Positions 36,009 to 43,674 of a stretch of DNA of 64,000 bases are shown piece after piece. Origin of the DNA: Brevundimonas guildfordensis (lineage in GTDB: Bacteria > Pseudomonadota > Alphaproteobacteria > Caulobacterales > Caulobacteraceae); contig NZ_JACSQU010000001.1 of the NCBI RefSeq assembly GCF_014836405.1, positions 124,001 to 188,000 on the forward strand, written 5' to 3'. The notes under the pieces were generated by a model. The model searched no databases and had not been told where the DNA came from. It saw only the letters and a program-made list of their open reading frames with translations. The position numbers and the translations under genes were made by a program. Numbering within the stretch: the stretch's first letter is position 1; every line of letters starts with the position of its first letter.

Positions 36009-36176
36009 TTTCAGGACCTCCGCTAGAAGTTGGCCTCAGAGAACGTCCCTGATGACCTGTCGGGTCTGAATGGATCGGCTTAGACCTCGGTGCGCGGGGC
36101 AGAAGGCAGAGCGTTACGCAGAGAGATCGACCCCACTAGAGTGGACCTTCCCTCGCCCGAATGCAAGGGGCGGGCC

Positions 36177-36383
36177 CTACAACTCCGCCGTTTCCGGCGG
36201 CGAAATCCAGTTCTCCTGGCACAGTTTGCGCAAGGCCGAGGTGATGGTCGAGCCGTACAGAGCGTCTTGAATCCGCTCATACCCCTCGGTCTTCAGGGCC
36301 TGTTTGACATCGCCTACGGTCCGGCAGGCGCCGCTCTGGGCCAGTTGGTACGCACGTTCCAAAGTCGTCGGTCGAAAAGTCAT
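36177..36383 (-). CDS. Small hypothetical protein
   Basis: Not recognised as a named family. The 68 aa protein has a helix-rich sequence (TTLERAYQLAQSGACRTVGD and VKQALKTEGYERIQDALYG) followed by SALRKLCQENW, and ends PPETAEL. The alternation of hydrophobic and charged positions and normal codon usage suggest a real protein, similar in style to small Caulobacterales DNA- or protein-binding hypothetical proteins. The ATG at 36381-36383 has no strong ribosome-binding site. Low certainty. Confidence 0.55.
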   Translation of the reverse strand: MTFRPTTLERAYQLAQSGACRTVGDVKQALKTEGYERIQDALYGSTITSALRKLCQENWISPPETAEL

Positions 36384-36445
36384 GGCGTTAGCCTAAGCCT
36401 TTTCGCAGCAAAGGTGAAACCGGCGCCCGAAACGCAGCGCGCCGG

Positions 36446-37138
36446 TCAGAAATAGACGCTGATGCCGGCGACCAGGGCGTCGTCGTACTGCTCGCCGGGA
36501 ACCTTGGCGTTGGTGCCGTGCCAGCGCAGTTCGGCCTCCAGGTTATCGGTCAGGGCGTAGGTCGCGCCGATGTTGTAGCCGGTGTAGTCGACGCTCTCGT
36601 TCTGCTCGCGGCGGCCCACCTCGGCCGAGACGTTCAGCTTGTCGGTGAAGTCCCAGCCCCCGCGCACGGCGACCCAGGTCCAGGATTTGACCGAGCCGGC
36701 GCCGTCGGGCGAGTGCTGCAGCCGCAGGCGGGCGCTGGCCGGGCCGATCGAGCGCTTCATGTCGGCGGTGAACTCCCAGGCCTTGTCGTCGTAGCCCGGA
36801 TCGGCGTCCACGCGCCACTTGTAGGCGGCGCCGAAATCGAAGTCGAAGCCGCCCCACTGGGGCCGCACGCCGGCGTTGAACTCGGCTTCCAGTTCAGAGC
36901 CGCCGCTCTTGATCGTCTCCAGGCCCGGCCCGGCGTAGAAGAGGCCGCTTTCGCTTTCCCATTCCGCCGCGCCCCAGACGAAGGGATCGCCGTCCGACTT
37001 GGAGGCGTCCTTGGAGCGGTTGTCGCTGGCGGCGCCGGCGCTGAAGCTCCAGCGGCCGGGCAGCTCTTGCGCCTGGGCGGCCGAGGCCAGGATCAGGAGC
37101 GGGGCGGTCGCCATCAGGGCGGTCGTCAGGATGCGCAT
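36446..37138 (-). CDS. TorF family putative porin
   Basis: Outer-membrane beta-barrel protein of the TorF/gcw_chp class, 230 aa. Signal peptide (ILTTALMATAPLLILASAAQAQ) with an AQAQ-E cleavage site; strands such as WSFSAGAASDNRSKDASKS, FDFDFGAAYKWRVDAD and TWVAVRGGWDFTDKLNVSAEV; and a C-terminal Tyr-Phe (GISVYF) typical of BAM substrates. The conserved GYNIGATYALTDNLEAELRWH block fits TorF. Transport function is presumed, not shown. No partner gene. Confidence 0.82.
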   Translation of the reverse strand: MRILTTALMATAPLLILASAAQAQELPGRWSFSAGAASDNRSKDASKSDGDPFVWGAAEWESESGLFYAGPGLETIKSGGSELEAEFNAGVRPQWGGFDFDFGAAYKWRVDADPGYDDKAWEFTADMKRSIGPASARLRLQHSPDGAGSVKSWTWVAVRGGWDFTDKLNVSAEVGRREQNESVDYTGYNIGATYALTDNLEAELRWHGTNAKVPGEQYDDALVAGISVYF

Positions 37139-37175
37139 GGTCGGCCTCGATCAGGGAAGGTGTCGAGGCCGCTTC

Positions 37176-38102
37176 CTAGAGACGCTTCTTGTCGAATTTG
37201 TCACAAGCCTGCGAAAATTCGTCCGTCAGCCGAGCGACAAGCTGAGCCGTCGTGGGCGTGTCGTGGATGGCGCCCGAGCCCTGACCGGCCGACCAGACGG
37301 TCTTCCAGGCCTTGGCCTCCTCGCCCATGTCCAGCTTGTGCTCGGGCAGGGACTTGGGGTCGATCTTGTTCTCGACCAGCGACGGCGTCAGGAAGTTGGC
37401 CGGGATGCCCGAGACGGCGGGGGTGTAGGTGATGTCGGCCGAGCCCGCCTGGACGATCATGTCCTTGTAGTGCGGCTGGGCCTCGCTCTCGGTCGTGGCG
37501 ATGAAGCGGGTGCCCATATAGGCGAAGTCGGCCCCCATCATCAGCGCCGCCGCCACGTCCTGACCTGTCGAGATGGCGCCCGCCAGGATGATGGTCCCGT
37601 CATAGAAGCTGCGCACCTCGTTGATCAGGGCGAAGGGGTTCACGACGCCGGCGTGCCCGCCCGCGCCGTTGGCGACCAGGATCAGGCCGTCGACCCCCGC
37701 CTCTGCGGCCTTGCGCGCATGACGCACATTGGCGATGTCGTGGAAGACCACGCCGCCATAGCCGTGCACCGCATCGACCACGTCGCGCACGGCGCCCAGC
37801 GAGGTGATGATCAGCGGCACCTTCTCCTCGACCGAGACCATCATGTCGGCCATCAGCCGCTCATTGGTCGGGTGGATGATGTGGTTGACGCCGAAAGGGG
37901 CGGCGCCGGGCGCCAGCCGCGACTTGATCTCGCGCAGCCACTCCCGATAGCCCTCGGTCGTGCGCTGGTTCAGCGAGGGAAAGGTGCCGATCACGCCCGC
38001 GTTGCAGGCCTCGACCACTAGATCCGGGCCGGACACCAGGAACATGGGGGAGGCGATCACCGGCAGCTTCAGACCGGACTGCAGGGAAGCGGGAATGGCC
38101 AC
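37176..38102 (-). CDS. Nitronate monooxygenase family protein (2-nitropropane dioxygenase)
   Basis: FMN-dependent TIM-barrel oxidoreductase, 308 aa. FMN-binding segments: PVIASPMFLVSGPDLVVEACNAG (N-terminal), GVDGLILVANGAGGHAGVVNP, and ALMMGADFAYMGTRFIATTES with the phosphate-binding turn. The substrate could be a nitronate; enoyl-reductase relatives share the fold. C-terminus ends KFDKKRL. ATG at 38100-38102, AGGAGA upstream on the minus strand. Stand-alone; the 180 bases upstream hold the repeat copy described separately. Confidence 0.88.
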   Translation of the reverse strand: MAIPASLQSGLKLPVIASPMFLVSGPDLVVEACNAGVIGTFPSLNQRTTEGYREWLREIKSRLAPGAAPFGVNHIIHPTNERLMADMMVSVEEKVPLIITSLGAVRDVVDAVHGYGGVVFHDIANVRHARKAAEAGVDGLILVANGAGGHAGVVNPFALINEVRSFYDGTIILAGAISTGQDVAAALMMGADFAYMGTRFIATTESEAQPHYKDMIVQAGSADITYTPAVSGIPANFLTPSLVENKIDPKSLPEHKLDMGEEAKAWKTVWSAGQGSGAIHDTPTTAQLVARLTDEFSQACDKFDKKRL

Positions 38103-38240
38103 GGGGAGACTCTCCTGAGTTGCTTTTGGCTACGCTAACCGGCTGTCGTCGGGGAAGGCAATCACGCTTTCCACCCATGACTGCGACCTTCGTCCGCCGG
38201 GATGAGCGGTGTTGACGGTTGTGCGCAACTGGAAGCCACC

Positions 38241-38281
38241 TGGAAAAAACAGAGTCCAATTCGTCTGAATCGTCTGAAATC
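38241..38281. repeat. Direct repeat, copy 1 (flanks the double TonB_C gene)
   Basis: Positions 38241-38281 and 39020-39060 carry nearly the same ~40-bp sequence; the CAGAGTCCAATTCGTCTGAA... part is identical over at least 32 bases, and the A-run before it differs by one base (six versus seven A). The repeat includes a 9-bp tandem (TCGTCTGAA twice). Copy 1 lies just after the stop of the gene at 38284-38985. Confidence 0.9.
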
Positions 38282-38283
38282 GT

Positions 38284-38985
38284 TCAGTGGATGCTGAAGG
38301 GTACGGTGACGACGAAGGTTGTTCCGACCTCTTCCGGCTTGATCGTGGCGGGGTCCAACCGTCCGCGAAGCACGATTTTGACGGCCGCCTCGCCAAAGCC
38401 GCTGCCGCGAGGAACTTCGCCGATAACGACGCAGTTGGTCGGCTTGCCTGACAGCGCGACTTCGCAACGGACGGCGGCGCCGCCCGAGAGCCCGCGATCG
38501 ACCGCCCTTTGCGGATAATCAGACGCTGTGGGGCGAGGCGGCGTCAGCCATCGGGCTTCCACATTGGCGAACGTCCGGGCCGGTTCCTGCGGGGGCGGTT
38601 CGGCGGCGAGATTGAACGGCACGCGGACGGCGAAACGGCGAGAGGCCGCGTCAGCGCCGTCATCGCTGACCACCACGCGTCCGCGTTGCACGATGCCGAG
38701 GGCGGCCTGACCGAAACCCATGCCCGGAGGCGTTTCAGAACGGATTTCGCAGTTGACGGGGCTGCCGTCCGGCGTGGCGTCGCAGGCGATCACGGCGGAT
38801 CCGCTGACATCCGCCTGCAGGGCCGCCTCAGGGAAGTCATCGACAAAGGCCTGCGGTGGCACGCTCCAGCGCGGGGGCGGCAAGGCTTGATCGGCGTCCT
38901 GGGCAAGAGCTGAGGGCAGGGCGACGCCCCCTGAAACGATCATGAGGGCGCCCAGGGCAAAGCCAAACCTGGTAGGTAGGATCAT
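38284..38985 (-). CDS. Exported protein with two TonB_C-like domains
   Basis: A 233 aa secreted protein. Signal peptide (ALGALMIVSGGVALPSALAQ-D) rather than the stop-transfer anchor of a true TonB. The mature protein is two related domains: residues ~35-125 (AFVDDFPEAALQADVSGSAVIAC...GFGQAALGIVQRGRVVVSDD) and ~145-230 (YPQRAVDRGLSGGAAVRCEV...GFGEAAVKIVLRGRLDPATI). Each matches the TonB C-terminal pattern YP..A...G..G.A...C. Without an anchor it cannot transduce energy like TonB. AGGAG precedes the ATG. Flanked by direct repeats at 38241 and 39020. Confidence 0.75.
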   Translation of the reverse strand: MILPTRFGFALGALMIVSGGVALPSALAQDADQALPPPRWSVPPQAFVDDFPEAALQADVSGSAVIACDATPDGSPVNCEIRSETPPGMGFGQAALGIVQRGRVVVSDDGADAASRRFAVRVPFNLAAEPPPQEPARTFANVEARWLTPPRPTASDYPQRAVDRGLSGGAAVRCEVALSGKPTNCVVIGEVPRGSGFGEAAVKIVLRGRLDPATIKPEEVGTTFVVTVPFSIH

Positions 38986-39019
38986 GGATGCTCCTGAAAC
39001 AGGCGACTGAAGAACGCTT

Positions 39020-39060
39020 GGAAAAAAACAGAGTCCAATTCGTCTGAATCGTCTGAAATC
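39020..39060. repeat. Direct repeat, copy 2
   Basis: Same ~40-bp sequence as at 38241-38281, located about 35 bases upstream of the ATG of the TonB_C gene. The two copies are ~780 bases apart (one gene plus one repeat). On the minus strand the repeat ends in a T-run, so it may be terminator-like. Bases 39061-39177 beyond it hold no recognisable gene or motif. Confidence 0.9.
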
Positions 39061-39177
39061 CCCTCGTCCCCGCACGGCCAGTCTCTCCGCGGCCGGGGCG
39101 CAGTCTAGCACAGGCGATACGGGGGTCAGGCCGATTGCGGCGGGGGCGGCGTTTTCTTTGGCGGGGCGAAGGCCTAA

Positions 39178-39648
39178 ATGGCGGGCATGACCCACTATAC
39201 CGACAGCCTCAGCCAGCTCGGCGTCCAGACCGCCGCCCCGACGAACCCGGAAGAGGCGGTGCTGGAGCGCGTGCCCAATCCGCACGCCGACACGCTCTAT
39301 GTGGCGCGCTTCACCGCGCCGGAGTTCACCAGCCTGTGCCCGGTGACGGGCCAGCCCGACTTCGCCCACATCGTCATCGACTATGTGCCGGGCGACTGGC
39401 TGGTCGAGAGCAAGAGCCTGAAGCTGTACCTGACCAGCTTCCGCAACCACGGCGCCTTCCACGAGGACTGCACCGTCGCCATCGGCAAGCGGCTGGCCGA
39501 GCTGCTGCAACCGAAATGGCTGCGCATCGGCGGCTATTGGTACCCGCGCGGCGGCATCCCCATCGACGTCTTCTGGCAGACGGGCGCGCCGCTGGAGGGC
39601 GTGTGGCTGCCGGATCAGGGCGTGGCGACCTATCGCGGGCGGGGGTGA
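39178..39648 (+). CDS. queF: NADPH-dependent 7-cyano-7-deazaguanine reductase (preQ0 reductase)
   Basis: Reduces preQ0 to preQ1 for queuosine in tRNA. The short (type I, 156 aa) form: catalytic Cys in [11 protein letters not shown] (about residue 54), the [22 protein letters not shown] block with the NADPH- and substrate-binding residues, and C-terminal [21 protein letters not shown] at 39178; a second in-frame ATG three codons later (39187) is possible. I see no preQ1 riboswitch upstream. Other queuosine genes are absent here. Confidence 0.93.
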   Translation: MAGMTHYTDSLSQLGVQTAAPTNPEEAVLERVPNPHADTLYVARFTAPEFTSLCPVTGQPDFAHIVIDYVPGDWLVESKSLKLYLTSFRNHGAFHEDCTVAIGKRLAELLQPKWLRIGGYWYPRGGIPIDVFWQTGAPLEGVWLPDQGVATYRGRG

Positions 39649-39798
39649 GAGGGCTGGGTGAAACGCAAAGTTGTGGTTCGCAGCGTTTGTGCTTTGGCCT
39701 GCAGCGGCGTCGCGATTCGGCCAGCTTAAGCCTGACTCAGAGCGGCAATTGAGATTTCTCTTCCGCTGGCGTAGCGATAACGCCGGTATAGAATCAGT

Positions 39799-39826
39799 TT
39801 GATAGGCGTGCGGCCTTGCCTACTAT
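39799..39826 (+). promoter_or_regulatory. Sigma-70-like promoter upstream of the OLD-like gene
   Basis: TTGATA (39799-39804), 16-base spacer, TACTAT (39821-39826) gives a good consensus match; transcription would start ~60 bases before the GTG at 39893. The A+T-rich stretch 39649-39892 (244 bases) has no other recognisable feature. Confidence 0.5.
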
Positions 39827-39892
39827 GATGCAGTTTATACCACTTTTCTGTGGGTAGTTGAAATCAACTTAAATCAATAAAGGGTCAATCTA

Positions 39893-41503
39893 GTGCGAAT
39901 CTCCAAAATTCGGCTCAAGAACGGCTATAAGCGCTTTCACGACCTCACCATAGATCTAGGTAAAGCTCCAGCGCGTATTGTTGCATTGGTAGGTCCGAAC
40001 GGTTGCGGCAAGAGCAGCGTTCTGGATGGCCTGCTTTATCACGCGAGTGCGCATGAGCGGGTTGGGCAAGGTGTCAATCGGGACCATAACTACCACTCGA
40101 TGACAGGTGCCAATTCGTTGACGTGGCAGGACGTCGAGATTCAATTTACCACGGGAACGTTCGGTGAGGCCCACCAGTTAAGGAGAGCTACCGGGAAATC
40201 GAACACTATCTTCTCGTTCCGCAGTCCGTACCGCTACAACAGCCAGCTAAAAATATCGCAGACTAGCGCGGTCCCGGAGATAAAACTAAATTCTTATGGT
40301 GCGGGGGATGCCTCAAGTCTTGATGCAAAGATGGAGGATAACTACCGGCGTCTCTATGCTCTTTATAACCGATATCGCGACGACAACGATATCAAGCCCA
40401 GTGAGGCGAAGGCCAAAGTTATTGGCGATCTCAATGCTTCTATCAAGAATTGTCTTGATTTGGAGATATCCAGTATTGGGAGCGTTGAGGGCAACCAAGG
40501 CACACTCTACTTCAAAAAGTTAGACCACCCGAAGGAATTCGAGTTCAACGTTCTATCTTCAGGGGAGAAGGAGGTTGTGGATATCCTTCTCGATCTTTAT
40601 CTCCGCAAGGACGACTATAGTGACACGATCTTCCTTATAGACGAGCCGGAACTGCACATAAACACCGCGATACAAGGCAGTCTGCTTGTCGAAATTGACA
40701 GGCTTGTTGGGGCTGAATGTCAAATCTGGCTAACGACACACAGCATCGGGTTCCTGCGTGCGTTGCAGACCAAGATGCGGGACAAATGCCAAATTATCCA
40801 ATTTCGACCTGAGTATAATCTGGCGGCAGAGTCGCGAACTTTGACGCCGGTCGAGGTTGGTCCCGGCACTTGGCGTGACCTATTCGCTATCGCGTTGGAT
40901 GACTTGGCCCATCTCGTTAGCCCAACCACCATCATCTACTGCGAGGGGAGGGCGGAGCCTGGGTCTGGGGGGCGGGAAAGAGGAATGGACGCTCAGGTGT
41001 TCAACAAGATTTTCGCTCGCTCGCACCCTGACGTCTTTTTTACTTCTAGCGGGGGGAATACTGAGCCTGACCAGCGCAGCGCGATTGCCCTAGCTGTACT
41101 CGGAAAGGTGTTTCCTGCCGTGGACATCTGGGTTCTTAAGGACCGGGACATGGCGTCTGGAAAATTCACGGATGAAAATGATCGTCAAGTTTACCTGCGA
41201 ACAAATCCTCAAAATCATCGGGTTCTAAAGCGTTGGGAGATTGAGAACTACCTCTACGACAAGGAAGTGTTGAGGGCCTACTCTACAGGGGAGGGGCTGT
41301 CCTTTGACGAGGTAGCTTACGACACTTTCGTGACCAACATCGTGGACCAAAACCTCAAGGACGAAACGCAGAGGGTCAAGAACTTCTGTGGGGTCAAGAG
41401 CAGCATTAATGCTGATGTATTTAAAGTCGCTTTGTCAGGGTACATGACACATGAAATGTCAGTGTTTCAAGAGCTTGAAGATTGTATATTTAATCGGTCC
41501 TAA
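39893..41503 (+). CDS. OLD-like AAA ATPase with TOPRIM-like C-terminal region (putative defence nuclease)
   Basis: A 536 aa SMC/ABC-type ATPase. Walker A is LVGPNGCGKSS at ~33-42, ABC signature-like LSSGEKE at 221-227, Walker B FLIDEPE at 247-253 and the H-loop TTHS at 281-284. After ~340 the sequence changes to a TOPRIM/DUF4435-like domain: IIYCEGRAE (Glu351), FFTSSGGNTE, and WVLKDRDM (Asp417/419), then KRWEIENYL. This resembles overcoming-lysogenization-defect (OLD) or related anti-phage nucleases. Notably A+T-richer than neighbours, with unusual codons (ATA, AGA), so recent horizontal transfer is likely. Starts with GTG. No partner gene (UvrD helicase, reverse transcriptase) is adjacent. 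Confidence 0.8.
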   Translation: MRISKIRLKNGYKRFHDLTIDLGKAPARIVALVGPNGCGKSSVLDGLLYHASAHERVGQGVNRDHNYHSMTGANSLTWQDVEIQFTTGTFGEAHQLRRATGKSNTIFSFRSPYRYNSQLKISQTSAVPEIKLNSYGAGDASSLDAKMEDNYRRLYALYNRYRDDNDIKPSEAKAKVIGDLNASIKNCLDLEISSIGSVEGNQGTLYFKKLDHPKEFEFNVLSSGEKEVVDILLDLYLRKDDYSDTIFLIDEPELHINTAIQGSLLVEIDRLVGAECQIWLTTHSIGFLRALQTKMRDKCQIIQFRPEYNLAAESRTLTPVEVGPGTWRDLFAIALDDLAHLVSPTTIIYCEGRAEPGSGGRERGMDAQVFNKIFARSHPDVFFTSSGGNTEPDQRSAIALAVLGKVFPAVDIWVLKDRDMASGKFTDENDRQVYLRTNPQNHRVLKRWEIENYLYDKEVLRAYSTGEGLSFDEVAYDTFVTNIVDQNLKDETQRVKNFCGVKSSINADVFKVALSGYMTHEMSVFQELEDCIFNRS

Positions 41504-41515
41504 TTTACTCCGCCC

Positions 41516-42379
41516 ATGACCCCATCCTCCCGCCTCCCGCTCGAAGCCTGGGGCCGTCGGCTGATGACCCGTGCGGAGGCGTGGGCCGACCGCTCGCGGC
41601 TTCGCCGTTACGCCTATGAGTTCCTGTGGTTCGGGCTGAAGCAGGGGTGGGCGTGTCTGTTCGGCGGGGCGATGCTGGCGCTGATCGTGGGGACGTTCCT
41701 GTTCTGGCCCGATCAGGCGCCGCTGGCGCGCTATGACTTTCTGGTGCTGGGGGCGCTGGGGATACAGGCGCTGATGCTGGCTTTCCGGCTGGAGAGCTGG
41801 GAGGAGGCGCGGGTCATCTTCCTGTTCCATGTCGCCGGGACGATCATGGAGCTGTTCAAGACCTATCACGGGTCGTGGATCTATCCGGAGGAGTCGGTGC
41901 TGAGGATCGGCGCCGTGCCGCTGTTCTCGGGCTTCATGTATGCGGCGGTGGGCAGCTACATCGCGCGGGTGCAGCGCATCTTCCATATCCGGGTGCGGAA
42001 CTATCCGCCGCTGTGGACGACGTGGGTGCTGGCGGCGGCGATCTACGTCAACTTCTTTGCGCACCACTGGCTGCCGGACATCCGGCTGGCGCTGTTCGCG
42101 GCGACGGGGCTGCTGTTCATGCGGGGGTGGTTCTACTTCACCGCCGACCGGACGCGGCGGTCGATGCCGCTGCTGCTGGGCTATGGGCTGGTGGCGCTGT
42201 TCATCTGGTTCGCGGAGAACCTGGGGACGTTCGCGCGGGCCTGGGTCTATCCGGGGCAGGCGGACGGGTGGCACATGGTCAGCCTGAACAAGCTGGGGGC
42301 GTGGTTCCTGCTGATGATCATCTCGGTGGTGCTGGTGTCGATCGTGCACCGGCCGGAGGAAGAGGACGTTACGGCCTGA
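41516..42379 (+). CDS. DUF817 family membrane protein
   Basis: Function unknown. A 287 aa integral membrane protein with about eight helices, e.g. WACLFGGAMLALIVGTFLFW, FLVLGALGIQALMLAF, WVLAAAIYVNFFAHHWL, LALFAATGLLFMRGWFY and WFLLMIISVVLVSIVHR. The conserved motif FKTYHGSWIYPEESVLRIG and the HHWLPD triad identify DUF817. It starts 12 bases after the OLD-like gene yet returns to typical high G+C. Stop overlaps by 11 bases with the convergent nitroreductase gene. Confidence 0.85.
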   Translation: MTPSSRLPLEAWGRRLMTRAEAWADRSRLRRYAYEFLWFGLKQGWACLFGGAMLALIVGTFLFWPDQAPLARYDFLVLGALGIQALMLAFRLESWEEARVIFLFHVAGTIMELFKTYHGSWIYPEESVLRIGAVPLFSGFMYAAVGSYIARVQRIFHIRVRNYPPLWTTWVLAAAIYVNFFAHHWLPDIRLALFAATGLLFMRGWFYFTADRTRRSMPLLLGYGLVALFIWFAENLGTFARAWVYPGQADGWHMVSLNKLGAWFLLMIISVVLVSIVHRPEEEDVTA

Positions 42380-42971
42380 CCGTCACCTTGTGCTCCAGGT
42401 TGGGGCGGGGGCGCTCCAGCGAGGGCTCGGTCAGGGAGCCGACGTGGATGAAGCCGGCGATGCTCTCGCCGTCCTCGACGCCGAACAGGGCGACGGCGGC
42501 GGGGTCGTAGGAATACCAGTCGGTGATCCAGCTGGCCGAGTAGCCCAGCGCATTGGCCGCGTGCTCAAGGTTCATGCAGACGGCGCCGGCGGACAACTGC
42601 TGCTCCCACACCGGAACCTTGTGGCCTTCGATGGGGGTCGAGACGACCAGGATGGTCAGCGGCGGGTTGGCCAGCTTGGCCAGGGAGGCGATCTCTTTGC
42701 CGGTGCGGTTCTGGGTCTCGCCCAGGACGGCGAGGGCCTCGGACAGCTCAATGCGGCTCTGGGGGCCCAGGACGACGAAGCGCCAGGGGAAGAGCTTGCC
42801 GTGGTCGGGGGTGCGGGCGCCCAGCAGAAGCATCTGCTCGACCTCGGCGTCCGAGGGGCCGGGCTGAGCCAGCAGCTGGGCCGAGGCCGAGCGGCGGATG
42901 GCCAGGCGCGACAGCAGCTCGTCGGAACGGACGGGCAGGGGCAGGGGGGCGGACAGGTCTGACGGGCTCAT
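42369..42971 (-). CDS. Nitroreductase family protein
   Basis: FMN-dependent NAD(P)H oxidoreductase of the compact (about 200 aa) YdjA/RutE-like group. Features are the N-terminal RLAIRRSASAQLL, the substrate loop GARTPDHGKLFPWRFVVLGP, NANPPLT-like core LANPPLTILVVST, and SAGAVCMNLEHAANALGYSASWIT near the FMN phosphate site. Length 200 aa. Stand-alone on the minus strand; its ATG lies 45 bases from the divergent Nudix gene start at 43017. Confidence 0.9.
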   Translation of the reverse strand: MSPSDLSAPLPLPVRSDELLSRLAIRRSASAQLLAQPGPSDAEVEQMLLLGARTPDHGKLFPWRFVVLGPQSRIELSEALAVLGETQNRTGKEIASLAKLANPPLTILVVSTPIEGHKVPVWEQQLSAGAVCMNLEHAANALGYSASWITDWYSYDPAAVALFGVEDGESIAGFIHVGSLTEPSLERPRPNLEHKVTVRP

Positions 42972-43016
42972 GGCGTCTAGCTAGGATTTCCCGGCCTCCG
43001 GCGCCATAGCAGGGGG

Positions 43017-43646
43017 ATGAGCAAGATCCGCGACATCAAGCCTCGCTGGGCCGAGGGCCTGCCGGAGACGCCGCCGTGGCGCAGTCTGGGAACGAGCGTC
43101 CTGATCGATACGCCCTGGATGCAGGTGACGCGTCATCCCGCCGTGGCGCCGACGGGCGCGCAGTCCGACTATATGGTCATGCGGCCGAGGAATGTGGGCA
43201 CGGGGGTGCTGCCGCTGCATGACGACGGGACGGTCAGCCTGGTCGGGCAGCACCGCTTCGCCCTGATGCGCTATTCGTGGGAGATGCCCGAGGGCGGGGC
43301 GCCGCAGGACGAGGACCCGTTCGAGGCCGTGAAGCGAGAACTGGCCGAGGAGGCGGGGCTGACGGCGCAGCACTGGCGCGCGGCGCTGGACATGGACCTG
43401 TCCAACTCCATCACCGACGAGCGGGCGATGACCTGGGTGGCCTGGGGGCTGGAAGCCACGGACAAGGCGCCGGACCCGACGGAGGTGTTCCTGTCGGCGC
43501 GCGTGCCCTTCGGCGAGCTGATGGCCGAGATCGCGCGCGGCGCGGTGCGCGACAGCCTGACGGTGGCGACGGCTTACCGCGCCTACCATATGGCCCGGGA
43601 GGGCGAGCTGCCCGCCGCGCTGGCGCGTTCCATGCTGGGCGCGTAA
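43017..43646 (+). CDS. Nudix hydrolase
   Basis: Predicted hydrolase of nucleoside diphosphate derivatives, 209 aa. A canonical Nudix box is present: GGAPQDEDPFEAVKRELAEE with AGL following, containing the metal-binding RELAEEAGL. The region MRYSWEMPEGG precedes it, as in ADP-ribose pyrophosphatases. C-terminal part is helical (FGELMAEIARGAVRDSLTVA). It is followed 28 bases later by cysE on the same strand, but a functional link is not evident. Confidence 0.88.
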   Translation: MSKIRDIKPRWAEGLPETPPWRSLGTSVLIDTPWMQVTRHPAVAPTGAQSDYMVMRPRNVGTGVLPLHDDGTVSLVGQHRFALMRYSWEMPEGGAPQDEDPFEAVKRELAEEAGLTAQHWRAALDMDLSNSITDERAMTWVAWGLEATDKAPDPTEVFLSARVPFGELMAEIARGAVRDSLTVATAYRAYHMAREGELPAALARSMLGA

Positions 43647-43674
43647 GATCGCCGCCGAACGCGAAGGAAGCCTG

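Noticed and set aside
39061-39177. PreQ1 riboswitch upstream of queF
   Set aside because: No H-type pseudoknot pattern or A-rich tail could be found by eye.
38986-39510. N-terminal extension of the double TonB_C gene
   Set aside because: Covers a repeat and antisense queF; the signal peptide and AGGAG mark the start at 38985.
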